A stretch of DNA of 64,000 nt from Ideonella sp. (GTDB taxonomy: Bacteria > Pseudomonadota > Gammaproteobacteria > Burkholderiales > Burkholderiaceae_C), in NCBI GenBank assembly GCA_016721465.1, contig JADKIA010000028.1, forward strand, positions 620,001 through 684,000, written 5' to 3'. The position numbers and the translations under genes were made by a program. Of the stretch, positions 45,679 through 56,194 are shown one piece after another. The notes beneath the pieces are model-generated. The model did not search any database. It saw only the letters and a program-made list of their open reading frames with translations, and was not told the DNA's origin. Position 1 is the stretch's first letter; the number at the start of each line of letters is the position of its first letter.

Positions 45679-47157
45679 ATGGACTTCCGTACCCAAGTGA
45701 TCGCTGCTGGCGCCGCCAGCCGATTCGCAGCCGACGCCTTGCTGGTGCTGGTGGCCGGCGATGCCCTGCCATCTGAACTGGACGATGCGCTGACCCCAGC
45801 GCTGAAGGAGGCGGTCCGCGATGGCGATCTGGTACTCAAGTCGGGCAAGTCGCTCTATCTGCACCGTGTGGTGGGCGTGAAGGCGCTGCGGGTGGCCGTG
45901 GTGGCCGTGGGGCCTGGCGATGCCAAGGCGGTGAAGTCGGGCGCGGCAGCTGGCATGGCGCTGCTCAAATCACAGGGCGTGAAGCACCTGGCGGTGCAGA
46001 TCGTGGGGCTGGCCACCGTGGGGGCAAGCCATGCCGAGGCGGTCGTGGCGGCCGTGGGCGACGCCACCTACCTTTACCGCGCCACCAAGCCGAGCGCGCC
46101 GACGGCAGCTGCGCTGCAATCCCTCAGTTTGCTCGCTCAAACCAATGACCAGGCCGAGGCCTTGTCGCAGGGCCTGGTGCGCGGGGCCGCCATTGCCGAT
46201 GGGGTGTGCCTGGCACGCGACCTGGCCGATCGGCCAGGCAACCATTGCACGCCCACGGTGCTGGCCACCGAGGCGCGCCGCCTGGGCCGTGCACTGGGCC
46301 TGAAGGTGGAGGTGCTGGACCGCAAGGCCATCGAGAAGCTCGGAATGGGCTCGTTCCTGGCCGTGGCGCAGGGTTCGGACGAGCCGCCGCGCTTGATCGT
46401 CATGCACTACCAAGGGGCCGCGAAGAAGCAGGCGCCCACGGTGCTGGTGGGCAAGGGCGTCACCTTCGATTCGGGCGGCATTTCAATCAAGCCCGGCGAG
46501 GGCATGGACGAGATGAAGTTCGACATGGGCGGTGCGGCCAGTGTCTTCGGCACGATGCGCGCCGTGGCGCAGCTCAAGGCCAAGGTCAACCTGATCGGTG
46601 TCGTGGTGGCCACCGAGAACATGCCCAGCGGCAAGGCGATCAAGCCCGGGGATGTGGTCACCAGCATGTCCGGCCAGACCATCGAGATCCTCAACACCGA
46701 TGCCGAAGGCCGTTTGATCCTGTGCGATGCACTGACCTACGTGCAGCGTTTCAAGCCCGCGGCCGTGGTGGACATTGCGACGCTCACAGGCGCCTGCGTC
46801 ATTGCCTTGGGCGGTGTGCGCTCGGGCCTGTTCAGCGGGGACGACGAGCTCGCCGCAGCCCTGCAGGCGGCCGGTGATGCCGCGCTCGATCCATGCTGGC
46901 GCATGCCCGTCGACGAGGACTACGACGAAGCGCTGAAGAGCAACTTCGCCGACATGGCCAACATCGGAGGCCGTCCGGCCGGGTCGATCACTGCGGCCAT
47001 GTTCCTGAAGCGCTTCACCAAGGGCCAGCGCTGGGCTCACCTCGACATCGCGGGTACGGCCTGGAAGTCCGGCACGGCCAAGGGCGCGACCGGCCGGCCC
47101 GTCGGCTTGCTCACGCACTACGTCCTGGCGCGGGCCTCGTCGACCGCAGGGAAATGA
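45679..47157 (+). CDS. pepA: Leucyl aminopeptidase PepA
   Basis: A 492-residue M17 aminopeptidase. The catalytic C-terminal domain shows the two-zinc ligands: GKGVTFDSGGISIKPG (Lys, Asp), KFDMGGAASV (Asp) and the family signature NTDAEGRLIL (Asp, Glu), with the catalytic arginine in the latter. The N-terminal domain is intact. The start at 45679 (MDFRTQVIAA) leaves 29 bases to lptF. holC begins inside its stop codon, giving the common pepA-holC pair. Confidence 0.96.
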   Translation: MDFRTQVIAAGAASRFAADALLVLVAGDALPSELDDALTPALKEAVRDGDLVLKSGKSLYLHRVVGVKALRVAVVAVGPGDAKAVKSGAAAGMALLKSQGVKHLAVQIVGLATVGASHAEAVVAAVGDATYLYRATKPSAPTAAALQSLSLLAQTNDQAEALSQGLVRGAAIADGVCLARDLADRPGNHCTPTVLATEARRLGRALGLKVEVLDRKAIEKLGMGSFLAVAQGSDEPPRLIVMHYQGAAKKQAPTVLVGKGVTFDSGGISIKPGEGMDEMKFDMGGAASVFGTMRAVAQLKAKVNLIGVVVATENMPSGKAIKPGDVVTSMSGQTIEILNTDAEGRLILCDALTYVQRFKPAAVVDIATLTGACVIALGGVRSGLFSGDDELAAALQAAGDAALDPCWRMPVDEDYDEALKSNFADMANIGGRPAGSITAAMFLKRFTKGQRWAHLDIAGTAWKSGTAKGATGRPVGLLTHYVLARASSTAGK

Positions 47158-47609
47158 CCGAGGTCGCCTTCCACACGAGCGTTCCTGACAAGCTGGCCTA
47201 CACCTGCCGCCTGCTGCGCAAGGCCTGTCGACAGGGGCTGCGCACGGCGGTGGTGGGGGACGCCGATGCGCTTGCTCGACTGGACCAGGCGCTTTGGGTG
47301 TTCGAGCAGGAGGAGTTTGTTCCGCACCTGCGCCTGCGCGTGGGTGAGCAAGTCAATGCGCGCAATCGCCGCACACCCATCTGGCTGCTGGACGATGAGC
47401 AGGCCGATGTCGACGCGGTGGTGCTGGTGAACCTGGGGCCGCGCGTCCCAAGCCAAACTGAGCGCTACCGCCGTGTGGTGGAGGTCGTGGCCCTCGACGC
47501 CGACGATGCGCGTGGTGGCCGCGAACGCTGGCGTGCCTACGTGGCCCGGGGCCTGGCGCCGGTCAACCGGCCCTATGGTGCAGGCCCGGAGGCCAGCGCC
47601 AGCGGTTGA
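47154..47609 (+). CDS. holC: DNA polymerase III chi subunit HolC
   Basis: A 151-residue protein starting MTEVAFHTSVPDKLAYTCRL, with LWVFEQEEFVPHLRL, RNRRTPIWLLDD and VVLVNLGPRVP, the conserved blocks of the chi subunit. Chi binds SSB and links it to the clamp loader through psi. Length and position directly after pepA (4-base overlap) are standard. Confidence 0.92.
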   Translation: MTEVAFHTSVPDKLAYTCRLLRKACRQGLRTAVVGDADALARLDQALWVFEQEEFVPHLRLRVGEQVNARNRRTPIWLLDDEQADVDAVVLVNLGPRVPSQTERYRRVVEVVALDADDARGGRERWRAYVARGLAPVNRPYGAGPEASASG

Positions 47610-47721
47610 CGCAGACCACCGATCGCAGCGAGACGATCCTGCCTTGTCGTCCCGGAACGGCCGCCTGGCGTTGTGGTCGAGGTTGGTCAACGGCGAATTC
47701 CCGGGTAAGTACCGAGGTTCG

Positions 47722-47743
47722 ATCAAACGGGCCAACGTTTGAT
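47722..47743. promoter_or_regulatory. 8-bp dyad upstream of the livK-type gene
   Basis: ATCAAACG at 47722-47729 and its exact reverse complement CGTTTGAT at 47736-47743 flank a 6-base spacer. A 22-bp symmetric site about 85 bases ahead of the start codon is a good candidate operator for a dimeric regulator. I cannot say which one. Confidence 0.55.
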
Positions 47744-47827
47744 TGGAGTATTGTTGCGGCCGTTGAGAAACACCCTGCGGAAGCAACTAACATTTCAATC
47801 TCAACTCACCCATCCGGAGGTTACTGC

Positions 47828-48961
47828 ATGCAATTCAAGCTCAATCTGATCGTCGGCGCCGCTGTCGCCATGCTCGCTGGCACCAGCATGGCGCAGGACA
47901 TGGTCGTCAAGATCGGCCACGTCGGACCGGTTTCCGGCGGCCAGGCCCATTACGGCAAGGACAACGAGAACGGCGCCCGCATGGCCGTTGAAGATCTGAA
48001 CGCCAAGGGTGTGACGATCGGGGGCAAGAAGGTCAAGCTCGAGCTGGTCGCCGAAGACGACGCCGCCGACCCGAAGCAGGGCACCGCTGCGGCCCAAAAA
48101 CTGTGCGACGCGAAGGTCAACGGTGTGGTGGGCCACCTGAATTCGGGCACCACGATCCCGGCCTCCAGCGTCTACAACCAGTGTGGCATTCCTCATGTGA
48201 CACCGTCGGCGACGAATCCCAAGCTGACACAGCAGGGCTACAAGACGACCTTCCGCCTGCTGGCCAACGACAACGCGCTGGGTGCGGGCCTGGCACTGCA
48301 CGCCGCCAACAACCTGAAGCTGAAGAAGATTGCGATCATCGATGACCGCACGGCCTATGGCCAAGGCGTGGCCGAGGTGTTCAAGAAGACCGCGATGGCC
48401 AAGGGCATCCAGATCGTCGACGAGCAATACACCAACGACAAGGCGGTGGACTTCATGGCCATCCTGACGGCCATCAAGTCCAAGGCACCGGACGGTGTCT
48501 TCTATGGTGGCATGGACACCCAGGCTGGCCCGATGCTGCGCCAGATGGAGCAACTCGGTCTGACCAACGTGAAGTTCTTCGGCGGCGATGGCATTTGCAC
48601 GGCCAAGCTTGCCGAGCAATCGGGCAACGCCAAGACCACGCAGAACGTGGTCTGCGCTGAAGGCGGCGCATCGCTGGAGAAGATGCCCGGCGGCAAGGCC
48701 TGGAAGGATCGCTACGACAAGAAGTACCCGGGCCAGTTCCAGGTCTACTCACCCTACACCTACGACGCCGTTGGCGTGCTGGTGGATGCGATGGTCCGGG
48801 CCGGTTCGGCAGATCCGAAGGTCTACACCGCCAAGCTGTTCGAATCCAACTACCAGGGTGTGACCGCCAAGGTGGGGTTCGAGGCCGATGGCGAAATCAA
48901 GAACCCGGCGATGACGCTGTACAACTACGGCAAGGACGGCAAGAAGATCCCGCTGAACTGA
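47828..48961 (+). CDS. Branched-chain amino acid ABC transporter substrate-binding protein (LivK type)
   Basis: A 377-residue periplasmic binding protein with a signal peptide (LIVGAAVAMLAGTSMA) and the two-lobe type I fold: VKIGHVGPVSGGQAHYGKDN at the start, GHLNSGTTIPASSVYNQCG at the ligand pocket and VYSPYTYDAVGVLVDAM. It captures leucine-like amino acids or related compounds. Permease and ATPase genes are not in the window; it stands alone between a possible operator and a strong terminator, a common arrangement for highly expressed LivK homologues in Burkholderiales. The cggaggtt ribosome-binding site ends 6 bases before ATG 47828. Confidence 0.92.
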   Translation: MQFKLNLIVGAAVAMLAGTSMAQDMVVKIGHVGPVSGGQAHYGKDNENGARMAVEDLNAKGVTIGGKKVKLELVAEDDAADPKQGTAAAQKLCDAKVNGVVGHLNSGTTIPASSVYNQCGIPHVTPSATNPKLTQQGYKTTFRLLANDNALGAGLALHAANNLKLKKIAIIDDRTAYGQGVAEVFKKTAMAKGIQIVDEQYTNDKAVDFMAILTAIKSKAPDGVFYGGMDTQAGPMLRQMEQLGLTNVKFFGGDGICTAKLAEQSGNAKTTQNVVCAEGGASLEKMPGGKAWKDRYDKKYPGQFQVYSPYTYDAVGVLVDAMVRAGSADPKVYTAKLFESNYQGVTAKVGFEADGEIKNPAMTLYNYGKDGKKIPLN

Positions 48962-48987
48962 TTCAGCATCAGGCTTGATCGCTCCAG

Positions 48988-49015
48988 GGGGCACCGCGAG
49001 GTGCCCCTTCTTCAT
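48988..49015 (+). terminator. Intrinsic terminator between livK-type gene and glgP
   Basis: GGGGCACC at 48988-48995, loop GCGA, GGTGCCCC at 49000-49007, then TTCTTCATT. A perfect 8-bp GC stem with a tetraloop and a pyrimidine tail, 26 bases after the stop codon. As the facing glgP gene ends at 49022, it may serve both strands. Confidence 0.85.
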
Positions 49016-49021
49016 TGGGTG

Positions 49022-51505
<2,484 letters not shown>

Positions 51506-51605
51506 GGGAGTGCGCTGATTATTGATGCAGAGCCTGATTCAAGGCGTTTTGTCATGGCACCATCGGGACCAAGCGTTACTTTTGCGGCTTTGTCAGCCAA
51601 CCATC

Positions 51606-52877
51606 ATGCATCCCAAGGAAATTGCCTCTAGTCTCGACCTGCCGCGACGCGCCGTGGCATTGGTGCTGGCAGGCGGGCGCGGTAGTCGCCTCAAGCAATT
51701 GACCGACCGACGTGCCAAGCCCGCGGTCTATTTCGGAGGCAAGTTCCGGATCGTCGACTTCGCGCTGTCCAATTGCCTGAATTCCGGCATCCGTCGCATT
51801 GGCGTGATCACACAGTACAAGAGCCACAGCCTGCTGCGGCACCTGCAGCGCGGATGGGCCTTCCTGAAGTCCGAAATGAACGAGTTCGTCGACCTGTTGC
51901 CGGCGCAGCAACGGGTGGACGAGGAGTCGTGGTACCGCGGCACGGCCGACGCGGTCTACCAGAATCTGGACATCCTGGATGGCTACAACGCCGACTACAT
52001 CGTGGTGCTGGCCGGTGACCACATCTACAAGATGAACTACGCCATGATGCTGGCGGACCATGTGGAGCAGGGCAGGGAATGCACCGTGGCCTGTATCGAG
52101 GTGCCGCGCAGCGAGGCGCAGGCATTCGGTGTGATGGCGATCAACGAAGAGCGTCGCATCGTGGACTTTGTCGAAAAGCCCGCGGACCCACCGGCCATGC
52201 CTGGCAAGCCCGATCGCTCGCTGGCCAGCATGGGCGTGTACATCTTCAATGCCGCCTACCTGTACCGGGAACTGGAGCGGGATCTGGCCGATCCTGGATC
52301 CAGCCACGACTTCGGCAAGGACATCATCCCCACGGCGGTGCGGGCCGGCAAGGCCATCGCCCATCCGTTCGAGATGAGTTGCGTGGGCACCAAGGCCGGC
52401 GCCGAGCCGTATTGGCGCGATGTGGGCACGATCGACGCCTATTGGGACGCGAACATCGACCTCACGGCGACCGATCCGGAACTGAACCTGTACGACACCC
52501 ACTGGCCGGTATGGACCTATCAGGCGCAGTTGCCCCCGGCCAAGTTCGTGCACAACCAGGAGGATCGCCGTGGCATGGCGATCGAGTCGATGGTGTCCGG
52601 TGGCTGCATCGTGTCGGGCCGGGTGTTCCGATCGGTGCTGTTCTCCAGTGTCCGGGTGCATTCCTACGCCTCGGTGGAGTGGTCGGTGGTGCTGCCAGGC
52701 GTGCAGGTCGGTCGTGGCGCGCGCCTGACGCGCACAGTGGTCGATCGCGGCTGCCTCATCCCGGAAGGTCTGGTCATCGGCGAAGACCCCGTGGAAGATG
52801 CCCGTCGATTTCACCGCAGTGAACAGGGCATCACGTTGGTGACGAAGGCCATGCTCGACGCCTTGATCATCGACTGA
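51606..52877 (+). CDS. glgC: Glucose-1-phosphate adenylyltransferase GlgC
   Basis: A 423-residue ADP-glucose pyrophosphorylase. The nucleotide-binding loop VLAGGRGSRLKQLTDRRAKP, the substrate site GDHIYKMNY, FVEKPADPP and the C-terminal left-handed helix (GGCIVSGRVFRSVLFSSVRV) are intact. It makes ADP-glucose for GlgA. The start at 51606 (MHPKEIASSLDLPRRA) keeps the family's N-terminus; the frame is open further upstream. glgA starts 1 base after its stop. Confidence 0.96.
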   Translation: MHPKEIASSLDLPRRAVALVLAGGRGSRLKQLTDRRAKPAVYFGGKFRIVDFALSNCLNSGIRRIGVITQYKSHSLLRHLQRGWAFLKSEMNEFVDLLPAQQRVDEESWYRGTADAVYQNLDILDGYNADYIVVLAGDHIYKMNYAMMLADHVEQGRECTVACIEVPRSEAQAFGVMAINEERRIVDFVEKPADPPAMPGKPDRSLASMGVYIFNAAYLYRELERDLADPGSSHDFGKDIIPTAVRAGKAIAHPFEMSCVGTKAGAEPYWRDVGTIDAYWDANIDLTATDPELNLYDTHWPVWTYQAQLPPAKFVHNQEDRRGMAIESMVSGGCIVSGRVFRSVLFSSVRVHSYASVEWSVVLPGVQVGRGARLTRTVVDRGCLIPEGLVIGEDPVEDARRFHRSEQGITLVTKAMLDALIID

Positions 52878-52878
52878 C

Positions 52879-54333
52879 GTGGCAGCCGCCTTGAAGGTGC
52901 TGCAAGTTGCAGCAGAAGTGTTCCCGCTGGTCAAGACCGGCGGATTGGCCGATGTGGTGGCCGCATTGCCGCCGGCCCTGGCTGCGGCAGGTGCGGACGT
53001 GCGCCTGGTGCTGCCCGGCCTGCCGGCCATCCTGGATGGTGTGCTGAGTGCGCGTCATGTCCTGGACGTCGGGCCGTGTTTCGGCGCATTGAGGGTGAGC
53101 CTGTTGCTCGGACGCATGCCCGGCACGGGCCTGCCGGTGTACGTGATCGACGCGCCCCACCTCTATCGACGCGGAGGTGGGCCCTACCAGGACAGCCTGG
53201 GCCGCGAGTGGCCCGACAACCTGCAGCGCTACGGCCTGCTGGGATGGCTGGCTGCACGCATCGCTTCCGGCGATGCCGACCCGGCGTGGGTGCCCGACAT
53301 CGTGCATGCACACGACTGGCACGCGGCCATGGCCTGCACCTACATGGCCGACCACGTGCCCACGGCGGCGAAGTCGGTCTACACCATTCACAACCTGGCT
53401 TACCAGGGGTTGTTTCCGCACGATGATTGGGCGCTGCTGGGCCTGTCCTCGCGGTACATGGTGCCGTCCGGGCTGGAGTTTCATGGCCAACTTTCGTTCA
53501 TGAAGGCCGGGCTGAAATTCGCGCACCGCATCACCACGGTCAGTCCCAACTACGCACACGAGATTGCCACGCCCGAGTTTGGTTGTGGTCTCGATGGCGT
53601 GATCCGTGGCCGCGTCAATGATGTGTTGGGTATCGTCAATGGGATCGACACCGAGGTGTGGAATCCCGCCGCCGACGATGCCATCGCGCATCGGTATGAC
53701 CTGAACCAGTTGGCTGGCAAGCGCGAGTGTCGCCATGCTTTGCAGGACGAGTGGAAGCTGCAGCGCGATGACCAAGCCCTCCTGGTGGTGGTGGTCAGCC
53801 GGCTCACCGGGCAGAAGGGCATCGACCTGCTGCTCGAAGCCGTGCCCGGCCTGGTGGCCGATGGCATGCAGGTCGCTGTCCAGGGCACCGGTGACGCAGC
53901 GCTCGAGACCGCGCTGCGCCGCGCCGAGCAGGCCCACCCGGGCCGAGTCGCCGCTCACCTCGGCTATGACGAACCGCGAGCGCATGCGCTCGTCGCCGGC
54001 GCCGATGTGATTGCGGTGCCTTCGCGTTTCGAGCCCTGCGGCCTCACACAGTTGTACGGCTTGCGCTACGGCACCGTGCCGGTGGTGCGACGCAGCGGTG
54101 GCCTGGCCGACACCGTGGTGGACGATCAGACCGGCTTCGTGTTCGACGCAGCCAATGCGGGCGCATTGCGACATGCGTTAAATCGCGCGGCCGCGATGCG
54201 TTCGACCCAGCCTGCCAAGTGGCAGAAGCTCATGCTTGCGGGCATGGAGCAGGATCTGTCGTGGCGCCTTCCTGCAGCGCGTTACATGGACCTGTACCGT
54301 GCCTTGATTCCGGCGCAGAGCGTGCCAACATGA
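52879..54333 (+). CDS. glgA: Glycogen synthase GlgA
   Basis: A 484-residue GT5 enzyme that extends glycogen from ADP-glucose. The ADP-glucose-binding KTGGLADV lies near residue 17 and the C-terminal VPSRFEPCGLTQLYGLRYGT carries the catalytic Glu region. GTG at 52879 follows the glgC stop by one base, so translation is coupled. Length is normal for the family. Confidence 0.95.
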   Translation: MAAALKVLQVAAEVFPLVKTGGLADVVAALPPALAAAGADVRLVLPGLPAILDGVLSARHVLDVGPCFGALRVSLLLGRMPGTGLPVYVIDAPHLYRRGGGPYQDSLGREWPDNLQRYGLLGWLAARIASGDADPAWVPDIVHAHDWHAAMACTYMADHVPTAAKSVYTIHNLAYQGLFPHDDWALLGLSSRYMVPSGLEFHGQLSFMKAGLKFAHRITTVSPNYAHEIATPEFGCGLDGVIRGRVNDVLGIVNGIDTEVWNPAADDAIAHRYDLNQLAGKRECRHALQDEWKLQRDDQALLVVVVSRLTGQKGIDLLLEAVPGLVADGMQVAVQGTGDAALETALRRAEQAHPGRVAAHLGYDEPRAHALVAGADVIAVPSRFEPCGLTQLYGLRYGTVPVVRRSGGLADTVVDDQTGFVFDAANAGALRHALNRAAAMRSTQPAKWQKLMLAGMEQDLSWRLPAARYMDLYRALIPAQSVPT

Positions 54334-54444
54334 TCAAGGCGGCCCGCAAACTCAGCGCTTGAAGCACCATGGGTAAAGGGTCTTGTTGTCCCGATCCGAT
54401 GCGGGGTGCTGGCGGTGGTTAGCAGCGCTGGGCCAACCTGGGCT

Positions 54445-54535
54445 TGGCGGAGGGAGCGGGATTCGAACCCGCGGGGGGCTGTTAACCCCCACACGCTTTC
54501 CAGGCGTGCGACTTAAACCGCTCATCCATCCCTCC
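54445..54535 (-). tRNA. tRNA-Ser (anticodon GGA)
   Basis: Read on the minus strand, 91 bases: acceptor GGAGGGA/TCCCTCC, anticodon stem CACGC/GCGTG around CTGGAAA (anticodon GGA), a long variable arm (GTGGGGGTTAACAGCCCCC) as in class II tRNAs, T-arm GGGTTCGAATCCC, and encoded GCCA. It reads UCC/UCU serine codons. Confidence 0.97.
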
Positions 54536-54599
54536 GCGGCGGCTCGGCGCTTATTCAGTGCCTCGCGAAAAGGCGGATTCTAGCCCAGGCCCTGGTCGA

Positions 54600-55529
54600 T
54601 CAGGCCTTGGGTGCACGCACAGCGGGTTGACCCTTCATCACCGCCATGGCCGTTGCGATCAGCCCGGACACCTCCGTCATGTTCCCGGGGACGATCATGG
54701 TGTTGTTGGTTCGGGCCAGGTGGGCATAGGCCTCGATGGCCTTCTCGGCCACCTTCAACTGCACGGCCTCCTCGCCACCCGGTTGCTGGATCGACGCGGC
54801 AATCTTGCGGATGGCGTCGGCCGTGGCATCGGCCACTGCGGTGATCGCCGCGGCGTCGCCCTGCGCCTTGTTGATCTCGGCCTGCTTCAGGCCCTCGGAC
54901 CGCGCCACCGAGGCCTCGCGCTCGCCGGTGGCGATGTTGATCTGCTCCTGGCGGCGGCCTTCCGAGGCCGCGATCAATGCGCGCTTCTCGCGCTCGGCGG
55001 TGATCTGGGCCTGCATCGAGCGCAGGATTTCAGCCGGTGGCGTCAGGTCCTTGATTTCGTAGCGCAGCACTTTCACGCCCCAGTTCAGTGCGGCTTCATC
55101 CAGTGCATTCACGACCGAGGCATTGATCGCATCGCGCTCCTCGAAGGTCTTGTCCAGCTCCATCTTGCCGATCACCGAACGCAGGGTGGTCTGCGCCAGT
55201 TGGGTCACGGCGATCACGTAGTTGCTGGACCCGTAGCTGGCCCGCATCGGATCGGTGATTTGGAAGTAGAGGATGCCGTCGACCTGCAACTGGGTGTTGT
55301 CCTTGGTGATGCACACCTGGCTGGGCACGTCGAGCGGAATCTCCTTCAGCGAGTGCTTGTAGGCCACCTGGTCGACAAAGGGCACCAAGATGCTCAAGCC
55401 AGGTGCCAATGTGGCGTGGTACTTGCCCAGCCGCTCCACCACCCATGCGTGCTGTTGAGGCACCACCTTGAGCGAACGGACAACGAACAGGCCGGCAATG
55501 ACCAGCAGCACAAGCGCAACGACTTCCAT
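54600..55529 (-). CDS. SPFH/Band-7 membrane protease-associated protein (QmcA/stomatin-like)
   Basis: A 309-residue protein with an N-terminal membrane hairpin (VVALVLLVIAGLFVVRSL), the Band-7 domain (VPQQHAWVVERLGKYHATLA; VDGILYFQITDPMRASYG) and a C-terminal helical region (AEREKRALIAASEGRRQE; GLKQAEINKAQGD) that oligomerises. Such proteins form ring-shaped microdomains that organise membrane proteins and FtsH-type proteases. An NfeD-like gene lies 48 bases upstream on the same strand, the classic SPFH-NfeD pair. Confidence 0.92.
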   Translation of the reverse strand: MEVVALVLLVIAGLFVVRSLKVVPQQHAWVVERLGKYHATLAPGLSILVPFVDQVAYKHSLKEIPLDVPSQVCITKDNTQLQVDGILYFQITDPMRASYGSSNYVIAVTQLAQTTLRSVIGKMELDKTFEERDAINASVVNALDEAALNWGVKVLRYEIKDLTPPAEILRSMQAQITAEREKRALIAASEGRRQEQINIATGEREASVARSEGLKQAEINKAQGDAAAITAVADATADAIRKIAASIQQPGGEEAVQLKVAEKAIEAYAHLARTNNTMIVPGNMTEVSGLIATAMAVMKGQPAVRAPKA

Positions 55530-55576
55530 GGTGAAACCCTTTCAGTGTTTGGTTCAGCGGCGCAGCGGCGGCGCGA

Positions 55577-56014
55577 TCAAGGTGCCGCGCGATCGAGCAG
55601 CAAGCGATTGCCTTCAACTGCTCGAATCACATGTTCGCCGGGTGCGGGTACCCCAGTTCCGGCAAAGCGCACGTCCCAGGCCGCGCCGCGGTAAGACACG
55701 CGTGCCGTGCCATCGGCCTGCCACTGGGGCACCTGCACGGGGCTGCCGACGTCGAGGTTCACGTCGCGGTTGGCAGACACATCGGTCGAGCTGGCCTGGC
55801 GTGATGGGCGCATGTGCCAGGCCGCGACGGCGCCGCCACCGACCACGGCCCCGCAGAGCAACTGTCCCGCCAGCCCCAGGCCCAAATGCGCGGCCGCCGC
55901 GGCCGCGGCAGCACCCAGCGCCAGCATCAGCAGGTAGAACGTGCCCGTGGCAAGCTCGGCGGCCACCATGGCGCCTGCGATCAACCACCACCACGTGGAC
56001 GGGTTCCAGCCCAT
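55577..56014 (-). CDS. NfeD-like membrane protein
   Basis: A 145-residue protein: two or three membrane helices in the first 70 residues (STWWWLIAGAMVAAELATG; GQLLCGAVVGGGAVAAW) and a C-terminal OB-fold (VGSPVQVPQWQADGTARVSY; VPAPGEHVIRAVEGNRLLLD). This short NfeD class lacks the serine-protease domain and works with SPFH proteins, here encoded by the next gene. Start at 56014 (MGWNPSTWWW). Confidence 0.88.
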   Translation of the reverse strand: MGWNPSTWWWLIAGAMVAAELATGTFYLLMLALGAAAAAAAAHLGLGLAGQLLCGAVVGGGAVAAWHMRPSRQASSTDVSANRDVNLDVGSPVQVPQWQADGTARVSYRGAAWDVRFAGTGVPAPGEHVIRAVEGNRLLLDRAAP

Positions 56015-56194
56015 GAGCTTGACTCCTTCTCGGTGCTCGCCTTGGCGCGAAAGTCCAGTGTACAGAGCCGAGAGCCGGCCTGCGCGCATGGTCGCGTCAC
56101 CGATCACGCCTACACTTCGCGCGTCTTCGAAAGACGACCCCTGAATCCTGTCCTGGCCCCTCGCACTGACGGGCCTGTTTCCGAGGTGACTGCC

